The translations under genes were made by a program, and so were the position numbers. Under the pieces are notes generated by a model, which was not told where the DNA came from, made no database searches, and saw only the letters and a list, made by a program, of their open reading frames with translations. DNA of 64,000 bases from contig CM067530.1 in NCBI GenBank assembly GCA_034509925.1, positions 10,588,501-10,652,500 on the forward strand, given 5' to 3'. This document shows, in pieces, positions 8,801 to 23,695 of the stretch (within the stretch, counting starts at the first letter, position 1; the number at the start of each line of letters is the position of its first letter). Source of the DNA: Hirudinaria manillensis (Eukaryota > Annelida > Clitellata > Hirudinida > Hirudinidae).

Positions 8801-11800
8801 TGGTGTTCTTTTTTTTTCCTATATCTGATAATGGCAGAAAGAATGAATAATAATAATAATAAATATGCCTATAATAATAATATGCTAAATATAAATAATA
8901 AATAAATATATACACTTTTAAATTTAAAAAAAATTTAAAAAAATGATTGACATTCGATCGAATTCATCCTTTTCCAGGTCGCCTCAACTGGTGGTCTGAC
9001 CTCGGATGTCAGCCTCTGTTTCCTCTCGTGACGACGGGCGATGGAAACTGCCTCCTTCACGCTGCCTCTTTAGGTTCGACCCCTCCTCACGACTTGCGTC
9101 GACGAGTCACTCATGCGACGTATTTAATGACACTATTTACTTTAATAAATAATTTAAGGGTTTAATTATTTGGAGTTTAATCGTTATTATGTAACTTTGA
9201 CGTGGGAAATTATCTGATATAAGTAATGTTTACTATGTATTATTAAATTAATATGTTGATAATCTTTTTATGAACCGATCGATCAATTGTTTGTTTGTTT
9301 GATTGATTGCAGCCCTCTGGGGTCACCAGGACACCGACCTCGAGCTGAGGAAGAGGCTGTTTGAAATGATGCTCGGAGGACCTCACCACGATGCTTTCTT
9401 CCGAAGGTGGAAGTGGCACCAGATGCAGATCAATAAGCAGGTATTGGCTGCTTCTGTCATCGATGGTTCACAAGCTGTTCCATCTGATTTGTTACTCATT
9501 TGTTTAGAAACATTAAAATTAATTTGTTAATTAATAGTATTAAAATCAAGGTTATCATAAAAGAAAAGTGGTAGGCTATAACTTTTTTCTACCACTGTAT
9601 ATTGATTATTACTATTATTGATTATATGCATGACTATATGAACTGCAAATGAATAGACAATTGCTGATTAATCGGTCCTCACTTTCTCTTCCTCAAGTCC
9701 GAGCTGGTCTACAGCGACCAGGAATGGCAGGAGGAGTGGAACAGTCTCGTCAAGTTGGCCTCTCCCCAGCCCAGACTCTCTTCTTGCAACGTGTGAGTCA
9801 TTTGTCTCCGTCCCCCGAGAATTATTTCCTTACTGTTTTCGTTAGTACGAGCTAATGAGCCGATATGGGATGGTAAATATATTTTTCTTTCATTCAATTC
9901 AATTAGTAATTATTACCAATGAAAAGATGATCAGTTTAAGGATTAGGACTAGGATTATCAAATCTCATATTACCAGTCTATACACTCCAACAGAGAACCG
10001 ACCCATGGCTTGAACATTGCGCCATCCTCTGCCCATCAACACCACCACCATCACCACGACCTCTCGGCCAACGGGTCGCACAACCCCCCGTACGATCAGC
10101 AGGAGATCCAATACGAGAGTCTCGAGGAACTCCACATATTCGTCTTGGCCCATCTCCTCCAGCGGCCGATCATCATCACTGCCGACACCATACTCAGGGA
10201 TTCGGGAGGGGAAGCCCTGGCCCCCATAACCTTCGGGGGGGTCTACCTGCCCCTGGAGCACCCTCCCTCCGTCTGCCACAGGTTCCCCATACTCTTGACT
10301 TACGACGCTGCCCATTTTTCCGCCCTCGTTCCGACCGAGGACAGTTTCCAGACGACGCTGGCCATCGGCAGGGCATCGGATGGAAATCGTGCGTTTTCAG
10401 GTGGCAGATCTCCTTTGAGTTCCTGGAGCGATTGCATTTGATTTATTTAATTGATATTGAAATTATAATTGTTTTACTATAACATTTTAATGTAATATTA
10501 TGTGGGATCCTCTATTATATATTGTGGTTTTAAAGCCATACCTGTACATACTCCAATCAAATAATACTTTTCAAGGTTATGATCATACAATATGCATATG
10601 ATTAATATGGGTTTGATTCCTGTTAGTAAATAGAAATAAATAGAAATTGGTAATAGAGTTATTAAATCTTTACTATTTATCATTTGGTATCTGCCGGCGT
10701 TTTAAAATCTACAATCCATTCCTCGTAGGATCCGTGCCGCTGGTCGATTTCAACCTCGACCTCCTTCCGGTGCACTTCGTCAGGGACCCTGGCCCTGACT
10801 ACGACTGGAACGAGGAGAAACAGAAGCCCGACCGGCCAGAAGCGGGGGCGACGAACGAGGAAGGCACGGACTCCGTAAGGACGGATGACGTTGACGGGAG
10901 CGAAGAGGTTTCGCTATCCGAGAAAGTGACGGCTCTGAAAAAGTACCTCGACGTCGAAGTGGTGTCCGTTTCGCCCCTGGCCAATTCCTTCTCCAGTCTG
11001 GACAGCGGGGAGTCCGTTCCGGTCCACGACCACGACGTTTCCGAGAACCCGGAGGGCGCAGGTGCGGACTCCGTCACGGGCGGATCCTCGGAGAATCCGG
11101 ACTCCAGGAGAGTTTCGGAAACTTCGGCGAAGGGAAATTCCGAAAGCGAGGCAACAAATTGTCGGCCCAGCACGGAGCCGACGCCCAAGAACAACGTGGA
11201 CCACCTGATAAGCAACGACCTCTTTGGCGAAGAAAAGTCGAAAAGAGACAAGAGCAAGGGTCTCGGGAGGCTGAGAAAGATAGCCAAGTCGGTGAGCGCG
11301 AATTTCAAGCGGTCTTTCAATGTCAAGAATGCCGTGAAGCACGCACCCGTGAAATGCCAGGCGGACGTTGGGGTCAAAGAGAAGCCGACCCCGACCTACA
11401 AAAACGTCAAGGTAGAAAGCCCTGCGGGCTCGCCCGAGCCCAGCAACGTCGTAGCTTTCATCGTAGAATCGCTGGAAAAGAAAACCAGAATTCCTTGTGC
11501 CAAGCTGCTATACAAGAGGCAGGGCTACCAGACGGAGATCATCAAGAATTACCTGGAACAGGCCTCAGAGAGATTCCTCATCACCAGGAAGAGGGAGCTG
11601 GAGAGGTTGCAAATCCACCCTCCATCCCACCACCAGCACCATCACCATCCAGCCGAGAAACCTTTCGAGGTCTTCCATCGTGGCGGTCCTCAGCAGCCCT
11701 CGAACAATGCCAAGCAGGCCCCGTCCCACCCCCACCTCCCGGCGGCCGCAAGGGCTCGAACGTCCCCCGTCCGGTGCGTCAATTCCGGCTGCAACGGCAG

Positions 11801-12392
11801 GGCCACCTCGGACACCAGCTACCTCTGCGTCGAGTGCTACGAGAAGCAGAGAAGCGAGGAGGCAAAGATCAAGAGCAACGGCAACGTCAACAATTCCAAC
11901 GCCACCTCCGCCCGAGAAGAACCCTCTGCCAAACTCGACAATTCCGGCAGGCCGGGCTGCCAGAAAGCCGGCCCGGAGACCGAGGACGCCCCCGGGAAGT
12001 CCGTCCCGAAGAACGTGGCGCCTTCGTCCGCTCTCAAGTCTTCCGTTTCGGACGACTTCAGGTCGTCTTCCGCGTCCTCTCGCGTCGTCCTGGAAAAGTT
12101 CACGAAGGTCGACAACAGGATGCTCGTCGCCACGGAAACGACCGAGGCGGATTTCCGCGGCGTCGCTTCCGGTTCCGACGGGAGACATGAGAACGTCGCG
12201 CGGGGGGCCGCCACCGTCGAGGCAGAACCGAACGCCCGGGTCCCGGCCAGGAACCTCGCCAGCGTGGAGGAGGTGGAGAGGTCGGTCGGTGCGAAGGGCA
12301 GCAAGTGCCCGACCAAGGGGTGCAGCTTCTACGGCTCCCAGCTGACGGATCGATACTGTTCCTCGTGCTACAAGAAGAGGAACAACTGCTGA
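5858..12392 (+). CDS. OTUD7: OTUD7/Cezanne-type OTU deubiquitinase with two A20 zinc fingers
   Basis: Cysteine protease of the A20 OTU subgroup; vertebrate OTUD7B removes K11- and K63-linked ubiquitin and restrains NF-kB signalling. Eight exons: 5858-5939, 6088-6315, 6701-6910, 8978-9073, 9313-9440, 9698-9792, 9994-10400, 10729-12392. Phases join throughout, giving 969 aa (human OTUD7A about 926). Domains: N-terminal UBA-like (about 1-45, [12 protein letters not shown]); a pre-catalytic segment ([16 protein letters not shown]); the OTU domain with [14 protein letters not shown] (catalytic Cys about 198) and [10 protein letters not shown] (catalytic His about 387); a Ser-rich linker with a basic stretch (about 570-600); a conserved helix ([20 protein letters not shown]); A20 fingers at about 765-790 and 942-969. 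The start gives the UBA in full. Poly-A signal AATAAA at 12483. A His run (about 294-301) interrupts the OTU domain. Intron 3 (6911-8977) holds AAT repeats. Confidence 0.95.
7227..7560. repeat. Imperfect (AAT)n tracts in OTUD7 intron 3
   Basis: Several short runs of AAT interrupted by AAC and ACG, inside the third intron of the deubiquitinase gene. Plain microsatellite; no coding potential. Confidence 0.8.
8315..8378 (+). other. Pre-miRNA-like hairpin in OTUD7 intron 3 (candidate)
   Basis: The arms ATTCTCAT/ATGAGAAT pair perfectly around a six-base loop (ggaagc). The stem continues outward through AATTT/AAATT and TTCGG/CCGAA with small bulges, about 22 pairs in roughly 60 nt. It sits in the intron in sense orientation. 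I do not recognise a known miRNA seed, so this is a structural candidate only. Confidence 0.3.
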
Positions 12393-13008
12393 AGTCCACG
12401 TCCGACGCGACGGAGATTCGGAGCCGTTCCGACCTTTCTGACCTTTTGGACCTTTAGTCGTCTGCCGTCTTTCTACTGATAAAATAAATATAATATAATA
12501 AAATATAATGTAATATAATATAAAGGGCAGATGCTTTCCTGGCCAGATTCAGTTCTAAAGCAAAGAAAGATTATTTGCACTCAGCAATTGACTTACATCA
12601 TTGCAAATATTTTTACCATTATGGTTACTGATGTAATAATAATTATTATTATCGTTATTATTATTATTATTATTATTGTTACTATTATTTTTTGTTTAAT
12701 CGATGTCATTATTGCCGTTATTCCTAGCGTTAGTGATGATAATGAGATCGCTGTTGATATTTACGATTGCCATGGTTACTGCTTCCGATTATTACAGAGG
12801 AAATTTTACCCCATGTTTATAATTATCTTGTTTATTGCAGTCATAATGTTATCGTATTGTTAACAATATTAATAATAATAATTATTATTATTATTAAAAT
12901 GAATTTAATATTATTAATAATTATGCCATTGGTGCAACTATTATAACATTTGTATAATCATAGTAATTATTATTATTACTATTATTGTTATTATTATTAT
13001 TACTATTA

Positions 13009-13049
<41 letters not shown>

Positions 13050-15497
13050 TGGCGAGTACATTTTTGATTGGCTACAAGTCTGACACTTTCCGACACGGAG
13101 CTAGTCCTGCTGGGCCGCTGCACAGAATGAGTCCCAGTTCGTTCGCGCATTCATTCGTTCATTCTGATTGGTTCGTGTCCGAAGTCATGTGATATTTTCT
13201 TTCTTCCTTTCTTCCTTCCTTCGGCCTTTGACCTCGGAGCGGGTCAAGGGCGTTTCGAAAGTCGTATTGGGGCTCTGAGGGGGCTTTTGAACTTTGAACA
13301 CGGTTTTGTGTTTTCTCTTTTTTTTTTGTGTGTCGGGTACTGATTTCCGTTTAGCAAATGTTTGCTTTTCGTTTTTTGATTTCCAATTTTCTTTAGACAT
13401 TAGTTGGAAGTATTTTCTCTTTATTTCTTTATTTATTTATTTATTCGGGTTTTTTGTAATTTGTTTATTAATTTCCTTAACGGAGGCGTTAGTCCGGCGC
13501 TTGCGCCGCCTTCTTGTTCGTTCGTCAAAGCGTTTCGGTTTTCCATTTCTCGGTTTCAGTTTCGATTCGTCATCGTTGATCAACCTTTTGTTCTTTCGTT
13601 GCTTCCGTCGTTCCAACGAGCAAAGACTTTGAAAGTAGGTGGGGACATCGGCTTCGTCCAAGTGACGTCACTCACCAAGGGGGGTGGTTTGGAATTTAGG
13701 AGAAGGGATCGGGGGTCAAACCCCCTAAGGACCCTGTGGCGTCGCTTGTGAACGACGGCCCGATGCCTCTCCTTTTTTTTCCCTCCCCATTTGGAACTGG
13801 AGAGAAATTTGTTCGTCGAACCACCGATCGAGATTAAGGCAGTGGCTTGAAACGAGAATAAAGACAAGCTGATGACACCTGAGTATTGATGGTTCCAGGT
13901 GAGTCGAGGGCACTTGTTGAGGTTTCTAACGGATCCAGTAGCTGGAAGATTGAAACGAAAAGATTTTAAAAGTTTCGAGGCTGCCGGCGGAGTAGAAACG
14001 GTGGTGTTAGGGACTTACTTCCTGGGCCACTGGGTCCGCGCTGATTAGCCCAATATTGCCCCGAAGCTAGCTGACGATGCCCCTCGGTCTAAAAAATCTC
14101 ATTTCCGGATTTTAGTGCTGGGAAAAATTTCCAAGATTTAGTTTTTTTTTGGCAGTTACGAGGTACTCCGGCGTACGGCCACATAAATTTATTGGAGTTG
14201 GAAATCTAATTGTAGGAGAAAATAATGCTTGACCCGAACCAAGTGCTCTCGACTCTCTCGGTAGAAAACCGATGAGTGAGTGAATGAGTGAGTGATGATG
14301 ATGACGACAGTCGGGGGTGTCTGAGTGCATTCGAGGCTATAAATGGGTTTGCCGAAATGCAGAGAATGCGCAAACAAGCCTTGGGAACTGGAAAAATCGA
14401 AATGAAAAGGAATGGCGTGGAAAAGAACTCGTCAAGGACATCGCTATGTTTCCATACAGTGTGCTGACGGATGGATGCCATGACGATGGTGATAGTGATG
14501 CCACAGCAGACTGAAACTCTCATCCACTGAATGTCTAAACCTGTGTATTACACGGTATGTAACCGTAATTTCTTCCTAGTAAGAATAGCAGAAGGTGGCT
14601 AACCGAACCATTGTTCCGTAGCCATTAGCCGGTTAGCGAGCGTTAAGTACGTGTCAGTGTTAACTAATCATTGCTTGTCTTAGTTAGTTAATTATTATTG
14701 TTAGGATCGCCGTCGAGAAATATTGATATCCTTTAATAGATTAATTTAATTTAGGATGTTAAGGGCAAAGCCCCTTTCCGGAAGGATGGGTCGCTCCTTT
14801 GGTGCAGACCAAAGTCTGTAGCAAGTGAAAGTATTCTCATGCCAATGAGAAACCATCTATCTTCAATAGGGCGTCTCAAGAACGCGAGTAAACATTCGAA
14901 ACGAAAGTCATGTCCCATCTTTCTTCGAAACCAAAATCGAAAGGAATTTTTGTTTGAAACGCTTTGAATTCCGATACTGGATGGGTTCGGTTTCTGGTTT
15001 TGAGTGCGAACAGTTGAAGGTCAAAACTGGAAAATGATGTTGAAGAAAAAAATGGCTGCAAATCGTGTTTTATTTTTGTTTTCCTTTTAAACGTCTATTA
15101 TGGTTATTGTTATTTCTTTAATATCTTTAATATTAATTAAATAAATTATTGGGGAATATTCAGAAATATTCAGGTTTTATTTATTTAAACTGTGAATTTC
15201 AACAATTCGAATAAAATGAATTATTTCCGAGAATATCTGAAGCTCTTGCCTTTGAGGTAACGATAGAAGCAATATATACATGAGTATATAAGTATATGTG
15301 TATATGTAGACCCGTAATAAGAAGCACGGCAATCGGTTATATATATATATATATATATATATAATTAGAATATTTCAGGAGAGCTGGATTGGCTAAACAG
15401 CATGTAAGCGTATCGTCATCAGTTTTCAGCGATGATAGTGATCCGTTTGCATCCATTTTCCATCCATCCACGAGATGGAATGGAGGGGCGGGGGTTG
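12393..15497. other. Intergenic, 3.1 kb between two convergent genes
   Basis: It begins with the OTUD7 3' UTR. ATT microsatellites lie at about 12635-12680, 12865-12900 and 12965-13050. A more GC-balanced, T-rich stretch at about 13190-14060 holds no recognisable exon. A short hairpin-rich patch is at 14755-14860, with a (TA)n run at 15340-15363. I found no supportable gene. The last few hundred bases should contain the 3' UTR of the minus-strand BPI gene. Confidence 0.6.
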
Positions 15498-18189
15498 TTA
15501 GGGGGCATAGATGACGTCACAGGTGATCGACATGTACCTGTTGTAGGGCTTGTGATAGTCATTGATGTAGAGAGTGCCTTTCAATTTCGGCAGAGGCAGG
15601 CCGATCTTCAAGAGCCATCCCGTCTGGTGTTGAATCTCCTCGCTCACCTTGACGACAAAGTCCTTCAGGAATTCTCCACCGGCGTTCGGCGTCGCTTCCT
15701 TCACCGTCGGCACGAAGGCGACCACGGCGGCCGTCAGGTTGTGGTAGGAGAGTAGCGGCTTCAGCTGGGCGCTCGCTGACATCTTGAGTCCTGCAACGAT
15801 GCTGGAGTTCTTGTCCGATTCCATCAGATTGCCTTCTATCTCGAGTTTCAGGAAGACTCCCTTCGGGGTGATTGAAAAGACTGGAGGCGATCTGCTGGAG
15901 ATGACCAGTTGTGCGTCGTCATTCAAATGGAACGATTCCTTTAGCTTGGAGAGAAGATCCTGTTTGGTGAGTGGACGATTGAGTGTTGTTGTTGTTGATG
16001 TTGGTGGTGTTTTTGTTGTTGTTATTATTGTTGTTTGGGTTAGTTTATTTATGGTATTTATTAATTAAACCTTGAAAGTTTGCCTCGGTTAATTTTTACT
16101 GAAATAAGTTGCTAGTAAAAATTGTTCTAATAATTAATAAATGTTATTAATAATTTTTATCATTAATTTCCTTACGACCTTCGCGAAACACTCACAAAGC
16201 AACTAGAATCTTAAAAACAACTCAATAACACCAACAACACGACACAACGGTCATAACAAATAACAAATATTTTAACATATTTTAACATAATTTAACATAT
16301 TTTATTATAATTTTAATGACACTCATAATTAATATTTTAACCTTAATCTCAGGGCCAGACAGAACCCTCGTCAGGAAGCCATCGTTGTGAAGGACTCTTG
16401 CCACGCTGTTCAGTGTCGCTTCCGATATCCCGATAGTTAGCATTCTCTCCGGTGCAAGAAACATGGCTGGTGACTAAAATAATAATAATGATTATTATTA
16501 TTACAATTACAATTATTATTATCAATATTAAATTATTATTATTATTATTATTATTATTCATTAATTATTATCATTATCATTGTTATGTTGCAATGATTAT
16601 CAAATTGGGATCAAAATCAGTTAAGCCAATTTCTATAATCACAATCTTCATGATTAATGGATGTCGGGCAATACTAGCGGCCGCATGCGACGAATATTAC
16701 GATAAACTAATAAACTAATAAATAAACGAATTTACTTAGTTATATTATGATTTATTTATTTAAAAATAACTAAATCAATGTTTAACTAATGGGAAACAAT
16801 GTCGTACACGATTCTCCCTCGAATGGCTAACCTCTTCGTGTACGGAATCACTGATCATTCGCCCCATGTGAGAACTCTCGATGAAGTCAGATCCGAACAT
16901 CAGACCAGAGCTCATCCTCAAGTCCAAAGTGGCAGAGCCGTGGAGGGCGGGTTGTCCGTTGAAGGTACCCAGGAGGCCGTTGGAGTTGATGGATCTCGTC
17001 ACCATGCCGCACATCGTTCCACCGAGAGAGGTGTGCAGATTGCGTCTGAATTTCTTGCTCCTTGGGAGGATAAAGATCGGCTATCGATGTGCTAAGTCTA
17101 AGCAAATTCAGAAGAAGTCTGAAGAAGACTTTCAAACTAAAAGTGAACGATTGTGAGGTGCAAATCAATTCGGACTCTTACAATGACGATGGATCTCTCC
17201 TATCTTTGCTGAAAAATACAGTACCATCACGAAAGACATTGTCTTAATACAGAAAGAAGGATCATCTTATCAATTCCCGGTTGAATAGTAGTCAAGCGTT
17301 AAAGTGAAACCTTGCAATGGGATTGTACAGGCTGTTGACATCGCCCTGAAAGCTTGCAATGATGGATCCCATGGACGAGGAACAAGTACTTGCCTCCACG
17401 ACTGGAACTCCAAAATCGTTCAACCAGATGTTGGCGTTGACAAAGACGGACACTCCGTAGATAGATAGTATGACGGAAGTCGTGTGCCGGAACTTAACCA
17501 CACCGGCGGCCTTTTTGCAAACGACGACGGCCGTGGCGGCAACGGATGCTTCGCTGAAGGACAGACTGAAGCTCCCAGAGGGATTGATTTGCAGACCTAC
17601 GTCGGGTCTCGTGTATCCGTTGATCTGTGTTGAAGTAACGTTGGAGTTTGTTACTTGAAGAATATGGATTTGATTAGGTCAGGCTCGGGCTAGTTATAGC
17701 TGCTCGTTCATTGTTATACTCGTTAGGCTTAGCAGAAACTGTAGATATGGTAATTAAGGTTGGTTTTAATTTAAATCATTTTAAATCGATATTTTGTTTA
17801 ATAACCTCGATGTCCGAAAAAGAATAATTAAGAATTCCATAGCTGAAAGGTTCTGATCCCTTGATGTCTGCCAAGTGGGACTTCAAGATTTCCCTGCTCA
17901 GGAGATCGGCCACCTGATTGGCAGCGTACTTGAGTCCGCTGTCGGATATCATCATCTTGATCCCCGGGTTTGATTCTGCGCAATGCGTTCAGGAATGTTA
18001 ATCAATGTTAAAGTTATACGAACGTTGGCTTTTAAATTACTTTATTTATTGATATATTTTGCAATCATTTCCAAGTAATTTAGCGACTAAAATGCGAAAA
18101 TGCTCTCGAAAACGTTTACCAATCCCCGTCAGGAAACAGCAGCAGATGACGAAGAACGAGACAAAAGTCATTCCAAGAGTCGAAGACAT
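15498..18189 (-). CDS. BPI/LBP family secreted protein, complete (paralog A)
   Basis: Secreted lipid- or LPS-binding protein of the BPI/LBP family. Six coding exons: 18189-18120, 17975-17806, 17624-17311, 17060-16832, 16473-16342, 15959-15498. Their lengths (70, 170, 314, 229, 132, 462) join in phase and give 458 aa, close to the usual 450-490. Exon 1 is a signal peptide (hydrophobic core FVSFFVICCC) cut near the exon junction. Exon 2 starts the first barrel with SNPGIKMMISDSGLKYA, the family's NPG.....GL.Y motif. Exon 3 carries the conserved cysteine pair region (STCSSSMGSI). Exon 6 ends with IGLPLPKLKGTLY, the GFPLP-like C-terminal motif. A TATA box lies upstream. Specific ligand unknown; membrane-active defence is the family expectation. 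Confidence 0.94.
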
Positions 18190-18268
18190 TTTTAATTGCA
18201 GCAATCGAGAGATTGAGAGAGAGAGAGAGTTTGCAACAACCAGTGAAGAAGACAATTCTTACTTTCGC

Positions 18269-18277
18269 TTTTATATA
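18269..18277 (-). promoter_or_regulatory. TATA box of BPI/LBP paralog A
   Basis: The minus strand reads CTATATAAAAGC about 80-88 nt before the start codon. Paralog B has GCATATAAAAGC at a comparable place, so the promoter type is shared. Confidence 0.7.
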
Positions 18278-18437
18278 GGCTCCAGTTAACCAATCTTCCA
18301 TCGCAATACACGATGAAGGATTCTTAAAAACGATTCGATTTGACAGCAAAAACAGAAAGAGAGGAAAAAATTCCACGAGTCGATGAAATGGAGAAAAGAA
18401 AGGAATGGAAAATTTTGTAGAAATGGAGAAAGGGGAC

Positions 18438-18513
18438 TGGAAACTCCAGTTTCTGCGTCTCAGAATGTCGTGGGATCAGCGGGAGACTGGAACCTTCCGG
18501 CCCGGGATTGCCC
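18438..18513. promoter_or_regulatory. Two kappaB-like sites upstream of BPI/LBP paralog A
   Basis: TGGAAACTCC at 18438-18447 and GGGATTGCCC at 18504-18513 each differ from GGGRNWYYCC by one base. They lie 250-325 bp upstream of the start codon. Rel control of an immune gene would be natural, but sites this short also arise by chance. Confidence 0.3.
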
Positions 18514-21793
<3,280 letters not shown>

Positions 21794-22151
21794 AAGATGA
21801 TTAGTATTCTCTAGACAGATCTACACATGACTTATACCTTATGGTATTCTATTAAAAATGTTTATTAGCTGGAAATAATAAATATGAATTTATAACAGAC
21901 ATAATTTTCCATTTTATTTCTTTTGACACTCTTTTAATCTTTTATTCGAATGATATGGGCATGACGTGAGTGATATTTTAATTAATTATTTATTTATTAT
22001 ATTTTAATTATTAATATTATTCTTATATATCAATAAAAGATCGTTATTAAATAAATATTTCTGACTAATATTTTTCGCCAGACAAACAATTGCACCTTAA
22101 TTACGATGATAACAATCGTTATCCAAATAATGGTCGTTAACTTATTATGAA
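21794..22151. other. Short intergenic between convergent DHX15 and BPI paralog B
   Basis: 358 bp of AT-rich 3' flanking sequence shared by the two convergent transcripts. Poly-A signal of DHX15 at 21877; nothing else seen. Confidence 0.6.
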
Positions 22152-23658
22152 TTAAGCATCGTCATCCTTATAATTGGCGCTTATACCGATACTTATGTAG
22201 CGCTCTCTGGTGATCACAATTCCCTCGACAAATTGTATTCCATTCATATTCGGCAGGGGTATACCTTTGGCCAGCCTCTTATTGATAGAGGGCAGGAAGA
22301 GATCCAAGGTCAAGGATATTATCCTCTTCATCTTGTTGGTATTCTCATTATTAGAGGAAGTGCTGGTGATGTTGACGCTACTGCTGGCAATGTTGCAGGC
22401 AACCATGCCGTTCCTGATCTCCGGCTGAACTTCGTAGCCTAGCATGACTCCAATTTTGAAGAGGTTGGACTTCGTACCGTTTACGAACACCAAGTCTATG
22501 TTCACTATCATGGTAGCCGAAAGAGATATCCCTTTCGTACTGATCCCGATGGATGGCGGGCCTGCCACGTTGGCCAAGAGCTTGGCCTTCGTGCCATTCG
22601 GAAAGTTTCTGCCTGGATACTGTCGGTAAAATTTGAGTCTGATGGTTGGTTTGTATGATACAGTAATGGCTGGTTTGAAACTTAAAAATCAGGACTGAGT
22701 GAAATTAGGAAGTTAAATATTTACTTTGTAAATTGTTTTTAACCAAAGATTTTTTTTCGAAATGAAAGTTTATAGTCGTATCTCCCCAAGCGGGAAATGA
22801 ATTGACTCACTCCATCTATGTCGTCGTCATCAAATTCTTTAGCATTCAGTGCCATTGCGAAGATATCCTGTAATCAGTATGTTCATTATTTAACTATCAC
22901 TGTTTAACTATTATTATTTAACTATTACTGTTTAACTATTATTATTTAACAATTACGGAATATTTATGAATAATATAAGCATCCAATCAGTTTCAACCAG
23001 ACTGTGAGGGGAATCTGAAATATTCGGGAAGAAAATCTTCCCTCTCAAAGGGAAAATACGTTAATAAAGATTACCAATATTATTTATGAATAGCATAAGT
23101 GTAATAATAATATTATTATCATTACTAAGATTGTTATTAATAATAATAATTTCAAAATAGCCACTGACAGCTATCCTGGGATTTCCAAAATTGATGTTAA
23201 ACTTGAAACTCTTTTTCTGGAAAAGCACCCTCATTGCACTGTTTAAGGTGACTTGGGAGATTGAAATGCTGACCATGCGTGACAGGATCGGAAGCACTGT
23301 TGGATTCTGATCAACATTGACGACGTAATACCAATGAATGTACACTTTTGCGGTACTATTTAGGAAAATGCGAATAGCTATTATAATAATTAAGACTACA
23401 TTGTCATCGGCATGGCCCGTGACCGTGAGATGCATTAATGCAGTAGATACAGTTTGATGCAAAGTGCATTGATTCAATGCTTCAATGCTTCAATTTTCCA
23501 GTGAAACGAGCCAGAGCAAAAAAATCGTTCAAATATACTAAACTTAACGAAAATCAAATCAATTAAATTCAAATCTTAAATACATTTAGTAACATTACTA
23601 AATGCAATAGATAATAGAGTGGAATAAAACAACAGAAGATATAACAACAAATAATAGC

Positions 23659-23695
<37 letters not shown>

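Noticed and set aside
10799..12399. Long alternative frames (up to 343 codons) on both strands in OTUD7 exon 8
   Set aside because: By-products of the GC-rich, stop-poor coding exon; the OTUD7 frame carries the A20 fingers and conserved helix.
13294..13867. Overlapping frames of 90-115 codons
   Set aside because: Low-complexity Phe/Arg-rich translations with no splice or family support.
14530..14870. Hairpin-rich patch suspected to be an H/ACA snoRNA or spliced-leader RNA
   Set aside because: Could not place an H box, ACA end or a leader/donor plus Sm site convincingly.
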